Below, in pieces: positions 17,370 through 25,745 of a DNA stretch of 50,578 nucleotides. The stretch covers positions 1-50,578 of the forward strand of contig CANJLH010000022.1 of assembly GCA_947475415.1 (NCBI GenBank), read 5' to 3'. Source of the DNA: Caulobacteraceae bacterium (lineage in GTDB: Bacteria > Pseudomonadota > Alphaproteobacteria > Caulobacterales > Caulobacteraceae). The notes beneath the pieces were generated by a model. It saw only the letters and a list, made by a program, of their open reading frames with translations. It ran no database searches and was not told the DNA's origin. Each line of letters starts with the position of its first letter. The stretch's first letter is position 1. Both the position numbers and the translations under genes were made by a program.

Positions 17370-18566
17370 TTAAGCCGCCTCGAAAATCGCCGCGATCCCC
17401 TGTCCGCCGCCGATGCACATGGTCTCCAGGCCATAGCGGCCGTCCCGACGCTGCAGCTCGCGCAACAGGTTGGCCAGGATACGTCCGCCGGTGGCGCCGA
17501 TCGGATGGCCGAGGCTGATGCCCGATCCGTTGACGTTCAACCGGTCGCGCTCATCCCATCCCCAACCCTTGAGCACGGCGAGCACCTGGGGTGCGAACGC
17601 CTCGTTCAGTTCGACGAGGTCGATGTCGTCCCAGCCCATGCCGGTGCGATCGAACAGGCGCTTCACGGCGGGCACCGGACCGATCCCCATGCGCGACGGC
17701 TCGCATCCCGCGGCGGCCCAGCTCACGAACCAGCCCATGGGGTCGAGGTTGAGCTCGGCCAGCTTGTCCTCGGCGACCACCAGGCAGGCGGCCGCGGCGT
17801 CATTCTGCTGGCTGGCGTTGCCGGCTGTGACGAAACCATCCTTCTCGATGGGCCGCAGCTTGGCCAGGCTTTCCGGCGTGGCGTCCGCGCGCACTCCCTC
17901 ATCGCGGGCGAAGATCATGGGATCGCCCTTCTTCTGGGGCACGGCGACTGGGACCAGTTCATCGTCGAACTTCCCCGCCGCCCAGGCGGCGGCGGCCCGC
18001 TGGTGGCTCGCGGCGGCGTATTCGTCGCAGGCCTCGCGGCTGATCTGGTAGTCGCGGGCCAGATTGTCCGCGGTTTCGATCATTCCGGAGATCATCCCAA
18101 AGCGCTCGATGGGTTGCGACATCACCCGGCCCCGCGCCAGCCGGTCATGCATCGTCACCGGGCCGGCGCGCGCGCCCTTGCGCATGTCGGTGGTGTAGTA
18201 CTCCGCATTGGACATGCTCTCGACACCGCCGGCGATGACCACGTCGGCCACGCCGGTCTGAACCATCATCGCCGCGTCGATCACCGCCTGCAGGCCCGAG
18301 CCGCAACGGCGATCGAGCTGATAGCCGGGGACCTCGATCGGCAGGCCGGCCGCCATCGCCGACCAGCGGGCGATGCAGGGCGCTTCCCCCGAACCATAGC
18401 CCTGGGCGAAGATCACATCGTCGATCCTGGCCGGATCGATCTGGGTGCGCTCGACCAGCGCCTTGATCACCACCGCGCCCAGGTCGCCCGCGGACATGTC
18501 GGAAAGCGCCCCCAGATACTTGCCCACGGCGGTGCGGATTGGAGAGACGATGGCGGCGCGTTTCAT
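17370..18566 (-). CDS. Acetyl-CoA C-acyltransferase (thiolase)
   Basis: Thiolase of 398 residues catalysing thiolytic cleavage or Claisen condensation of acyl-CoAs. The nucleophile is the Cys in DRRCGSGLQ (about C88). Further marks are GGVESMS, NEAFAPQ, the catalytic His in GHPIGATGGR, and the acid/base Cys in CIGGGQG near the end. All catalytic residues are present. GAGG lies nine bases before the ATG. It is the nearest gene downstream of the tRNA, on the opposite strand. It may be a degradative 3-ketoacyl-CoA thiolase or a biosynthetic acetoacetyl-CoA thiolase; the sequence alone does not decide. Confidence 0.92.
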   Translation of the reverse strand: MKRAAIVSPIRTAVGKYLGALSDMSAGDLGAVVIKALVERTQIDPARIDDVIFAQGYGSGEAPCIARWSAMAAGLPIEVPGYQLDRRCGSGLQAVIDAAMMVQTGVADVVIAGGVESMSNAEYYTTDMRKGARAGPVTMHDRLARGRVMSQPIERFGMISGMIETADNLARDYQISREACDEYAAASHQRAAAAWAAGKFDDELVPVAVPQKKGDPMIFARDEGVRADATPESLAKLRPIEKDGFVTAGNASQQNDAAAACLVVAEDKLAELNLDPMGWFVSWAAAGCEPSRMGIGPVPAVKRLFDRTGMGWDDIDLVELNEAFAPQVLAVLKGWGWDERDRLNVNGSGISLGHPIGATGGRILANLLRELQRRDGRYGLETMCIGGGQGIAAIFEAA

Positions 18567-18721
18567 GTTCGGGACCTCGATTGGCTACGCCGCGCACGGA
18601 CCCGATGGCCTGGCCCAGTCACGCAGCAACATTCAGATTCGCACTTACGGGTAAGTCGCAGGGTTGTCCAAGACTCGCGCCCGCCCCGCCGCTAACCTGC
18701 GCCAAATGGAAGGAGACCCAA

Positions 18722-19078
18722 ATGTCCCAGGTGATGGTGATCCGCGACGCCGACAAGGACTGGCAGGAGGTGTCGGCCGACTGGCCGGGCCGCCACAAGC
18801 CGGGCGAGCCCAGGGTGATCTACAAGGTGCTGATGCCGCGGGGCGTGGACGGCATGCCCAACATGCAGCGCACCACCTACGAGCCCGACCACTTCGAGCC
18901 GCCGCACAGCCATGAGGAGTCCGAAGTGCTCTACCTGATCGGCGGCGAGCTCATGTTCGGCGACCAGACCCTGGGATTCGGCGACGCCATCTTCGTGCCA
19001 GCCAACACCCGCTACAGCCTGCGGGCTGGCGCGGCGGGCTGCGAGTTCGTGCGGGTGGGCCTGCCGGTGACGCCGTAA
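18722..19078 (+). CDS. Small cupin-domain protein
   Basis: Single-cupin protein of 118 residues. Motif 1 reads PPHSHEESEVLYLIGGELMFG (about 61-80) with His 62, His 64 and Glu 68 as metal ligands, and motif 2 lies around GDAIFVPANTRYSL. Function unknown; such proteins may be small oxygenases, isomerases or sensors. The ATG at 18722 follows AAGGAGA by a good distance, which fixes the start. The frame is open upstream into the divergent thiolase gene. It sits between two thiolase genes that point the other way. Confidence 0.85.
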   Translation: MSQVMVIRDADKDWQEVSADWPGRHKPGEPRVIYKVLMPRGVDGMPNMQRTTYEPDHFEPPHSHEESEVLYLIGGELMFGDQTLGFGDAIFVPANTRYSLRAGAAGCEFVRVGLPVTP

Positions 19079-19092
19079 GGAATCACCGGCAG
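19061..19092. terminator. Inverted repeat shared by the ends of the cupin and thiolase genes
   Basis: A perfect 10-bp inverted repeat (CTGCCGGTGA at 19061-19070, TCACCGGCAG at 19083-19092) straddles the cupin stop codon and reaches to 10 bases from the stop of the convergent thiolase gene. It could act as a bidirectional terminator, though no T-tract follows on either side. The left arm codes for the last residues of the cupin. Confidence 0.5.
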
Positions 19093-19102
19093 CCCGACCG
19101 TC

Positions 19103-20338
19103 CTACATCCGCTCGATGATGGTGGCCGGGGCCATGGCGCCGGCGGCGCACATGGTGACCAGACCAGTGGAGAGGTCGCGCCGCTCCATCTCGTCCAGCA
19201 AGGTGCCCAGCAGCATCGCGCCGGTGGCGCCGATCGGGTGACCGAGCGCGCAGGCGCCGCCGTTGACGTTGACCTTGGCCGGGTCGACATCCAGGTCGCG
19301 CATGAACTTCAGCGGCACCACCGCGAAGGCCTCGTTGACCTCGAACAGCTCGATGTCCTTGATGCTCATGCCGGCCTTTTTCAGCGCCTTCTTGGTGGCC
19401 GGGCCGGGGGCGTTGAGGATCAGCTCCGGACGGTCGCCGGCGTCGGCCATGGCGCGGACCCGGGCCCGAGGCTTCCAACCCTGGGCCTTGGCGTATTCCG
19501 GCGAGGCCAGCAACACCGCGCCGGCGCCGTCCACCACACCCGACGAATTGCCGGCGTGGTGCATGTGGTCGACCTTGATGCCGGGGAACTTGCTTTCCAT
19601 CATCTTGCGGTAGGTCAGGCCGTCCTCGGTCAGCGGCATGTCGTACATGGCGATGAAGGCGGGCTTCAGGCCGGCCAGGGACTCCAGCGTCGTGCTGGGC
19701 CGCGGATATTCCTCGCGGTCTAGGGCGACAGAGCCGTCATCGCGGTAGACGGTGACCAGGCTCTTGTCGAAATAGCCGTTGGCGATGGCATGTGCGGCGC
19801 GGCGCTGGCTCTCGTAGCCCAGCCGGTCGACGTCCTCGCGGGTGAAGCCCTCAAGGGTGGCGATCACGTCGGCGGCGATGCCGACGTTGGGCTGGGGGTA
19901 CATGGCCCGAAGATGCAGGTTGTCGGCGTCCAGCAGCGGCCCGGTGGCGCGCGGCAGGCTGGGCGTATAGCTCATCATCTCCACGCCGCCGGCCACCACG
20001 CAGTCCTGCATGCCCGACGCGATGCCCATGGCGGCGATGTTCACCGCCGAAAGGCCCGAGCCGCAGAAGCGGTCGATGGTGATGCCCGTCGAAATCTGGT
20101 CCCAGCCGGCGTCCAGCTGGGCCATGCGCGCCACGCAGGAGCCTTGCTTCCCGGCCTGCGTCGAGCAGCCGGCGATCACGTCGTCGACTTCTGAGGTGTT
20201 GATGTTGTTGCGCTTTTCCAGCGCCTTCAGCGTCGTGGACAGCAGGCGTTGCGGGTGAATGTCCGCGAGCGCGCCCTTGCCGGCCTTGCCGATGCCGCGG
20301 GGGGTGCGAACGGCGTCGATGATCCAAACTTCCTGCAC
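19103..20338 (-). CDS. Acetyl-CoA C-acetyltransferase (thiolase)
   Basis: Second thiolase, 411 residues, from a different subfamily. The nucleophilic Cys is in DRFCGSGLS (about C92); NEAFAVVPLKFM and GHPIGATGAM carry Asn and His. The C-terminal acid/base motif reads CAAGAMAP instead of CxGGGxG: the Cys (about 397) is kept but the following Gly is Ala. The start is the GTG at 20336-20338, five bases after AGGAGG. The frame stays open 119 codons upstream with no homology. Likely role is acyl-CoA degradation; the motif change is the one feature that argues for care. Confidence 0.9.
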   Translation of the reverse strand: MQEVWIIDAVRTPRGIGKAGKGALADIHPQRLLSTTLKALEKRNNINTSEVDDVIAGCSTQAGKQGSCVARMAQLDAGWDQISTGITIDRFCGSGLSAVNIAAMGIASGMQDCVVAGGVEMMSYTPSLPRATGPLLDADNLHLRAMYPQPNVGIAADVIATLEGFTREDVDRLGYESQRRAAHAIANGYFDKSLVTVYRDDGSVALDREEYPRPSTTLESLAGLKPAFIAMYDMPLTEDGLTYRKMMESKFPGIKVDHMHHAGNSSGVVDGAGAVLLASPEYAKAQGWKPRARVRAMADAGDRPELILNAPGPATKKALKKAGMSIKDIELFEVNEAFAVVPLKFMRDLDVDPAKVNVNGGACALGHPIGATGAMLLGTLLDEMERRDLSTGLVTMCAAGAMAPATIIERM

Positions 20339-20387
20339 GATATCCTCCTGAATGGGGCTGTCTGCGGGTCGTTTAGGGGGTCTTTGT

Positions 20388-20414
20388 CCCGCGCGCCAGA
20401 AAAAGCGCGCCGGG
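20388..20414. repeat. GC hairpin upstream of the thiolase gene
   Basis: CCCGCGCGC (20388-20396) and GCGCGCCGGG (20405-20414) form a stem with one bulged base around an A-rich loop (T-rich on the minus strand). It lies about 50 bases before the thiolase start on its leader side. Confidence 0.35.
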
Positions 20415-20505
20415 TATCCTGGCGATATTTCGAATCCGGAGCCGCGACTTAACGAAAGATGAACCCTGACACGCCTAGGATATCGCTGGTTTACGGAGCC
20501 ACTCC

Positions 20506-20640
20506 ATGTCCCGGTTCGACTACTACCGGTCTCCCGAAGCGCCTCCGCCCAAGCGGCGGAAGCACTCGGTCGCCTGGGCGGTGCTCTGTATCGGCCTGGA
20601 ACTCGCGGCGCTGTTCTGGGTCTGGGCGGTGTTGATTTAG
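20506..20640 (+). CDS. Small single-pass membrane protein (44 residues)
   Basis: An open frame of 44 codons with GGAG seven bases before its ATG. The N-terminal half is polar and basic with a proline cluster (RSPEAPPPKRRKH). The C-terminal half is one hydrophobic helix (about 23-44, WAVLCIGLELAALFWVWAVL) that runs to the last residue. The charge pattern predicts the N-terminus in the cytoplasm. It occupies a gap between divergent/convergent neighbours that otherwise has no gene. Function unknown. The good ribosome-binding site and clean topology are the reasons to believe it. Confidence 0.65.
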   Translation: MSRFDYYRSPEAPPPKRRKHSVAWAVLCIGLELAALFWVWAVLI

Positions 20641-20654
20641 GCCGGCCTGAGGCC

Positions 20655-21230
20655 TCAGCCGCGGAACAGCCGCTCGATACGCAAGTCCGGAACAAACCAG
20701 ATCACCGCCACCAGCACATAGGTCGCCATGGCCAGCGCCGGGTTGATCGCGGACGCTGCGATCCCGACCAGGTAAAGCACAAGCGAAATTTTGCCTTTTA
20801 GGTCACGGCCAATCGCCCGACCCAGGATCGATGTCGGTCCTTCGCTTCGGACCAGCAGCCAAGCCAGCAACGAATAGGCCAGTGCGGACGCCAACAGAAC
20901 GGCGCCGTAGATCTGCACGGGGAACCGGGCGAAGTTATTTTCGCCCATCCAGCCGGTGGCGAACGGGATCATCGACAACCAGAACAGCAGGAACAGATTG
21001 GCCATCAGGATCGGGCCGGTCACCCGTGTCGCCGCCTGCAGCAGGTGATGGTGATTGGTCCAATAGATAGCCACATAGATGAAGCTAAGCACATAGCTCA
21101 GGAACACCGGCGCCAGGGGCTTGAGGGCGACGAGGTCGGCCCCATGCGGCGCCTTCAACTCCAGCACCATAATGGTGATGATGATGGCGATGACGCCGTC
21201 GCTGAAGGCTTCCAGCCGGCCCTTTTCCAC
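20655..21230 (-). CDS. TMEM175-family (DUF1211) potassium channel-like protein
   Basis: Six hydrophobic segments over 191 residues, starting with RLEAFSDGVIAIIITIMVLEL. The RxxxFSD signature (about 5-11) in the first helix is the hallmark of the TMEM175 family, whose studied bacterial members are tetrameric potassium channels. Further matches are YWTNHHHLL and the LFWLSMIPF segment. The single six-helix repeat is the usual bacterial form. The ATG follows shortly after the stop of the CsgG-like gene on the same strand (12 bases), so the two may be co-transcribed. Confidence 0.92.
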   Translation of the reverse strand: MEKGRLEAFSDGVIAIIITIMVLELKAPHGADLVALKPLAPVFLSYVLSFIYVAIYWTNHHHLLQAATRVTGPILMANLFLLFWLSMIPFATGWMGENNFARFPVQIYGAVLLASALAYSLLAWLLVRSEGPTSILGRAIGRDLKGKISLVLYLVGIAASAINPALAMATYVLVAVIWFVPDLRIERLFRG

Positions 21231-21242
21231 GGCGCCGCGGCT

Positions 21243-22208
21243 TCAGTGCACCGAGATCATCGCAGATGACACCCAACCGCGGTTGCCGTTTTCGTCATCG
21301 ACCTCCCACCAGATGCCGTTCTTCTGGCCAGTGGGATAGACGAGGTCGCCAAGGGCGAAGCTGCGGACCGCCTTGGCGCTGGGCGAAGCCGTAGCGCGCA
21401 GGATGAGGTTCTGTTTCACCGAATAGGCCTGGATGCCGGCGTTAGCCGAGGCTTGGGCGCCTGTGGGCGATTCGCGCTGCATGTAGCCGATCAAATCGAC
21501 GAAGGCGTTGAAATAGGCCGCGGTGATGACCTTGCCGATGTCGGTGTCAGCGTAGCCGCCGCCCGCCGCCGCGCCGAAACCGCCCCAGCCGCCGCCGCCG
21601 CCGCCGACGCCGAAGCTGATGTCGGTCTTCTTGGCGGTTCCTTCAGCCACATGCAGTTCTTCGGTGGTGCGCGCATCGACCATGGTGATCAGCACCTGGG
21701 CTTCCGCCTTCTTGGTGCGGATGCTGCCGGCGAGAGCGCCGAAGCCGCCGAACCGCGAGCCGAAGGCGCCGGCCACCGCGCCGATGCCATTGCCGCCGGT
21801 GTTGGAGTCCGAGTTGGCGATATCCGGCACCAGGAAGAAGTCGGCGGCCACAACCTGGCCCTTGCCGACGTTGGCGCCGCGGCGCAGGTCGCCGCCGGTT
21901 CCCAGCGCCGCCTCGGTGTTGCGCATGGCCAGGCCCGCATTGCGATTGACGATTCGCAGGCAGCCGGAGCGGGAGGCAAACAGCTTGATCAGCGATTCGG
22001 GACTGCCGAGGCCAAGCTCGGTCCACCATTGCCGCTCGGGCTCCTGGATCGCCGCAGTGCCCAGGGGGCGATCACATTTCGGAAGTTCCGGGGTCGCCGC
22101 GTTCTTGGGTCCCTTCTTGTCCATCCCGTACTGGGCGGACGCGGGTGTCGCCGCGAGCAATGCGGCGATCAGGCCAACGCCAACCGCCATTGTTGAGAAG
22201 ACGCGCAT
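21243..22208 (-). CDS. Secreted CsgG/penicillin-binding-LpoB-like protein with SH3 domain
   Basis: A 321-residue exported protein. Signal peptide: about 1-26 (MRVFSTMAVGVGLIAALLAA, cleavage after ASA). The middle (about 105-250) reads as a CsgG-like domain (GANVGKGQVVAADFFLVPD, AQVLITMVDARTTEELHVAEGTAKK), interrupted by a glycine-rich run (GVGGGGGGWGGFGAAAGGG, about 199-217). The C-terminal 60 residues look like a bacterial SH3 domain (LILRATASPSAKAVRSFALGD ... WWEVDDENGNRGWVSS). Function is unknown; it may act at the cell wall. AGGGG lies seven bases before the ATG. Confidence 0.75.
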   Translation of the reverse strand: MRVFSTMAVGVGLIAALLAATPASAQYGMDKKGPKNAATPELPKCDRPLGTAAIQEPERQWWTELGLGSPESLIKLFASRSGCLRIVNRNAGLAMRNTEAALGTGGDLRRGANVGKGQVVAADFFLVPDIANSDSNTGGNGIGAVAGAFGSRFGGFGALAGSIRTKKAEAQVLITMVDARTTEELHVAEGTAKKTDISFGVGGGGGGWGGFGAAAGGGYADTDIGKVITAAYFNAFVDLIGYMQRESPTGAQASANAGIQAYSVKQNLILRATASPSAKAVRSFALGDLVYPTGQKNGIWWEVDDENGNRGWVSSAMISVH

Positions 22209-22370
22209 CTTGTTGCCCCTAGGCGCTAGATTCGTCGAAGCTAAATGACTTATTCCCAACGAGGTTTCTGATCAATCGCGCGCCCCCGAGATCAGCTTGC
22301 CACTGACCCCCGCGTGCCGCAGATTTCACGACCTCAATGAACAGGCAATGAATTTCTGGAGCGCGGCGAA

Positions 22371-23189
22371 ATGTGGAAATCCGAGGGATCGGTAGCGGTC
22401 ATCACCGGCGGCGGCGGCCTGTTGGGCCGCGGTATGGCGCTGACCTTCGCGGACGCCGGCATGGACGTAGTGGTGGCCGATCTTCGCTTGGAGGCGGCGC
22501 AGAAGGTCGCCGCCGAGGTCGAGGCCAAGGGCCGCCGGTCGCTCGCCGTGGAAACCGATGTGTCCGATCCGGCCGCGGTGACGGCCCTGGCGGATGCGGC
22601 CTACGGCGCTTTCGGCCAGGTGAACCTCATCTGCAACAACGCCGGCGGCGCCCTGCTGAAACCTGTCTGGGACTTTTCGCTGGACGATTGGAACCGGATG
22701 ATGGGTTCCAACCTCATGGGGGTGATCCATGGAGTGCATGAGTTCCTGCCCCGGATGATGAAGCATGGGGGCCCGCGCCATATCGTCAATACCGCCTCGA
22801 TGTCCGGCGTGGGACTGGGCTCGCTGCGGGAACTCAACGCCATCTACGTGACCTGCAAATTCGCCGTCGTGGGGCTGACCGAGACGTTGCGCCCGGCCAT
22901 CGCGCCACACGGGATCGGCGCCTCAGTGCTGTGCCCAGGCATGACGGTGGCCGAACCGGAAAAGCCCATGGAATTCCGCATGCCCAGCGCCAAATGGTAC
23001 GAGGATAACCTGCTCGATAATTTCGACGTCGGCCGTGAGGTGCTGGCGTCGGTGATGGAAAACCGCCTGCACATCTTCCCGCACCGTGAGGGGCTGGGCG
23101 AGGTGGAGGCCCGTCACAAGCTGCTGTTGGAAAGCTTCAGCCAGGCGGCGGCCACCTCGCCGCCGCTGCACGCTCACCCGCGCGCCTAG
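22371..23189 (+). CDS. SDR family oxidoreductase
   Basis: SDR of 272 residues with cofactor motif TGGGGLLG (about 12-19), CNNAGG (about 88-93), a catalytic Ser region NTASMSG and YVTCK (Tyr and Lys kept). The C-terminal part after PGMTVAEPEKP is longer than in FabG-type enzymes and resembles SDRs acting on larger lipids or terpenoids. It begins a plus-strand trio with the double CoA-transferase-like gene (78 bases on) and the hydrolase. GGAG precedes the ATG by nine bases. Confidence 0.88.
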   Translation: MWKSEGSVAVITGGGGLLGRGMALTFADAGMDVVVADLRLEAAQKVAAEVEAKGRRSLAVETDVSDPAAVTALADAAYGAFGQVNLICNNAGGALLKPVWDFSLDDWNRMMGSNLMGVIHGVHEFLPRMMKHGGPRHIVNTASMSGVGLGSLRELNAIYVTCKFAVVGLTETLRPAIAPHGIGASVLCPGMTVAEPEKPMEFRMPSAKWYEDNLLDNFDVGREVLASVMENRLHIFPHREGLGEVEARHKLLLESFSQAAATSPPLHAHPRA

Positions 23190-23267
23190 GGGATCGCTGG
23201 ACGAGTCCGCCTTGCGCTTGCTAGGCCTTGTCGGAGACGGCGCCAGGCGCCTGGAGGCGAGGCACAT

Positions 23268-25724
23268 ATGGAAGACAAATCCGCATTTGCGGGCCTGCGG
23301 GTCGTGGATTTCTCCAACCTGCGCACCGGCGCCCAGGTCAGCCAGTTCCTGTCCGATTTCGGCGCCGACGTGGTGCACGTTGAGCCGCCGCAGGGGAGTC
23401 CCCTGCGTGCAGAGGCCGCGTGGCCCTTCTGGGGGCGAGGAAAGCGCGGCATCCGGCTTGACCTGAAGAACGCCGCCGACCTGGCGACGGCGAAGCAGCT
23501 CGCGCTAAGCGCCGACGTGGTGATCGAGACCTTCCGGCCCGGTGTCGCTGACCGGCTTGGCCTGGGCTATGCGGAGCTTTCGGCCGCCAACCCCGGCCTG
23601 GTGATGGCCTCGATCAGCGGGTTCGGGACCAAGGGGCCGCTGGCTAATCTGCAGGGCTACGAGGGGATCGTCTGCGCCAAGCTGGGCGTCTACGCCACCG
23701 TCACCGGCATGTCGCCCCGGCCCGGCCACGCCTTCACCTCGGCCGCCTACGCATCCTATCCGACGAGCCAGCTGGCGCTGCAGGGAATCATGGCGGCGCT
23801 TTATGAGCGCGAGGACACCCGCGTCGGCCAGCACATCGAGACCTCGCTGGTCCAGGGTCTCACCCTTCATGACACCTTCCAGTGGTTCGCCCGGGTGATG
23901 GGGCAGCGCTTCGAAGGTGGTTTCAAGACCGTGGCCAGGGTCGAAAATGGGGTTCCCACCGGCGGCATGACCTTCCGGCTTCTGATCGCGCTGACCAAGG
24001 ACGGCAAGTGGCTGCAATTCTCCCAGACGGTGGAGCGCCTGTTCCGGGCGATGATGACGCTGTTTGGCCTGGACTGGATGTACCAGGATCCCAAGTGGAA
24101 GACTCTTCCGGACTTCGACGACCCCGCCCAGCGGGTGGAATTCTGGGAGATACTGCTGGGCATCGTCCGCTCCAAGACCGCGGCGGAATGGTTCGCCCTG
24201 TTCGAGGAGCACCGGGATGTGTGGGGCGAGCAGTTCCGCATGGGCAACGAACTGCTTGACCACCCGCAGATGGCTTGGAACCAGATGGTCACCGTGCTGG
24301 AAGACGCCGAGGTGGGCCCGGTGCGCCAGCCCGCGGCCCTTGTCCGCGCCACGGCCACCCCTGCGCAGCTGCGCTCCGCGCCGCGCCTGGGCGAGCATGA
24401 GTCGGCGATCCGCGAGGAAGCGGCGAAGATCGCACCCCCAGCCGCGTCGGACGCCGTGGCCAATGCGCCGAGGGGCAAGCTGCCGCTGGATGGCGTCACG
24501 GTGGTTGAACTCGGCACCTATTACGCCGCGCCTTATGGCGCGACTCTGCTGGCGGAACTGGGCGCGCGGGTGATCAAGCTGGAGGAGCTGGGGGGCGACC
24601 CCCAGCGCAATATGCTGCCCTTCCCCGAGATCGCCGGCCTGAAGGCGCTGCAGGGCAAGGAATGCGTGGCGGTCGATCTGCGTTCGGCCAAGGGTCGTGA
24701 GATCGCCCACCACATCATCTCCACCGCCGATGTGGTGCTGCAGTCCTTCCGCGCCGGCGTGGCCGACAAACTTGGCCTCGACGCCGACACGCTCCGCAGG
24801 CTGAACCCCAACCTCATCTATCATCATGCGCCGGGCTATGGCGTGGGTGGACCCTATGGCGGCCGGCCGGCCTTCGCCCCCACCATCGGGGCCGCGGCGG
24901 GGCTGGCGTTCCGCAACGCCGAGGTGGCGATCCCGGTGGGGACGGACCTGACGATGCAGCAGGTCAAGGATGGCAGCCTGCTACTCGGCACGTCGGTCAT
25001 GGGGGTCGGCAACTGCGACGGCCTCTCCGCCGTCTCGGTCGGGACTGCGATGATGCTGGGCCTGCTGGCGCGGCGGCGCGGCGCCGGAGGCCAGTCCACC
25101 TACACCTCGATGATCTCCTCCGCCGGTCACGCCCTGTCGGAGGTGATGGTGGATTACCCGAACCGCCCGGCCCCGCCGACTACCGACAAGGACATTTTTG
25201 GGTTTTCGGCCCTCTACCGGCTCTATCCCACGGCGGAGGACGGCTGGGTGTTCCTGGCCGCGCCCAGCGAGCGGGAGTGGACGCGCCTGTGCGGCGTGCT
25301 GCCGGGCGGCGCCGCCCTGGCCGCCGATCCGCGGTTCGCCGACGCGGCGGCGCGCAAGGCCAATGACCCAGCGCTTGCGGCGGTGCTCGCGTCGATATTC
25401 GCAACCCGGCCCGCGCTGTCCTGGGAGGCCGACATGCTCGCCGCCGACGTGGCCTGCGTGGTTTCCGCGCCGGCGCCGGTTGAACAACACTACATGGACG
25501 ACGGAAGCGTCGGCGATCAGTGCGACCTGCGGACCCGCGCGCACCATCCGATCCTGGACGAGGTGCCGCGGCTGAAGCCGCTGATCCGCTTCTCCCGCGC
25601 CGCCACCATAACCGGTGACGCGGCCCTGGTGGGCCAGCATACCGAAAGGGTGCTCGGGGACTACGGCTACAGCCCGGCCGATATAGCCCAGCTCGCCGCG
25701 GACGGTACGATCCTGCTCGGCTGA
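23268..25724 (+). CDS. Double CaiB/BaiF-type (family III) CoA-transferase-like protein
   Basis: An 818-residue protein made of two CaiB/BaiF domains in tandem: about 1-390 (GLRVVDFSNLRTGAQVSQFL ... ETFRPGVADRLGLGY) and about 404-818 (GVTVVELGTYYAAPYGATLL ... QSFRAGVADKLGLDA). Family III enzymes move CoA between carboxylic acids through an aspartyl thioester, usually as interlocked dimers of about 400-residue chains; a fusion could make an internal pseudo-dimer. By eye, the nucleophilic Asp (about D169 in formyl-CoA transferase, after GQxxxxSx) is Gln 196 in the first half and Ser 617 in the second. That would mean neither half is a normal transferase. Tandem CaiB proteins of similar length are known (for example the DMSP lyase DddD, which keeps its Asp). 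Flanked by an SDR and an alpha/beta hydrolase. Confidence 0.85.
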   Translation: MEDKSAFAGLRVVDFSNLRTGAQVSQFLSDFGADVVHVEPPQGSPLRAEAAWPFWGRGKRGIRLDLKNAADLATAKQLALSADVVIETFRPGVADRLGLGYAELSAANPGLVMASISGFGTKGPLANLQGYEGIVCAKLGVYATVTGMSPRPGHAFTSAAYASYPTSQLALQGIMAALYEREDTRVGQHIETSLVQGLTLHDTFQWFARVMGQRFEGGFKTVARVENGVPTGGMTFRLLIALTKDGKWLQFSQTVERLFRAMMTLFGLDWMYQDPKWKTLPDFDDPAQRVEFWEILLGIVRSKTAAEWFALFEEHRDVWGEQFRMGNELLDHPQMAWNQMVTVLEDAEVGPVRQPAALVRATATPAQLRSAPRLGEHESAIREEAAKIAPPAASDAVANAPRGKLPLDGVTVVELGTYYAAPYGATLLAELGARVIKLEELGGDPQRNMLPFPEIAGLKALQGKECVAVDLRSAKGREIAHHIISTADVVLQSFRAGVADKLGLDADTLRRLNPNLIYHHAPGYGVGGPYGGRPAFAPTIGAAAGLAFRNAEVAIPVGTDLTMQQVKDGSLLLGTSVMGVGNCDGLSAVSVGTAMMLGLLARRRGAGGQSTYTSMISSAGHALSEVMVDYPNRPAPPTTDKDIFGFSALYRLYPTAEDGWVFLAAPSEREWTRLCGVLPGGAALAADPRFADAAARKANDPALAAVLASIFATRPALSWEADMLAADVACVVSAPAPVEQHYMDDGSVGDQCDLRTRAHHPILDEVPRLKPLIRFSRAATITGDAALVGQHTERVLGDYGYSPADIAQLAADGTILLG

Positions 25725-25745
25725 TGCCTGGAAGGGAATGCAGAC

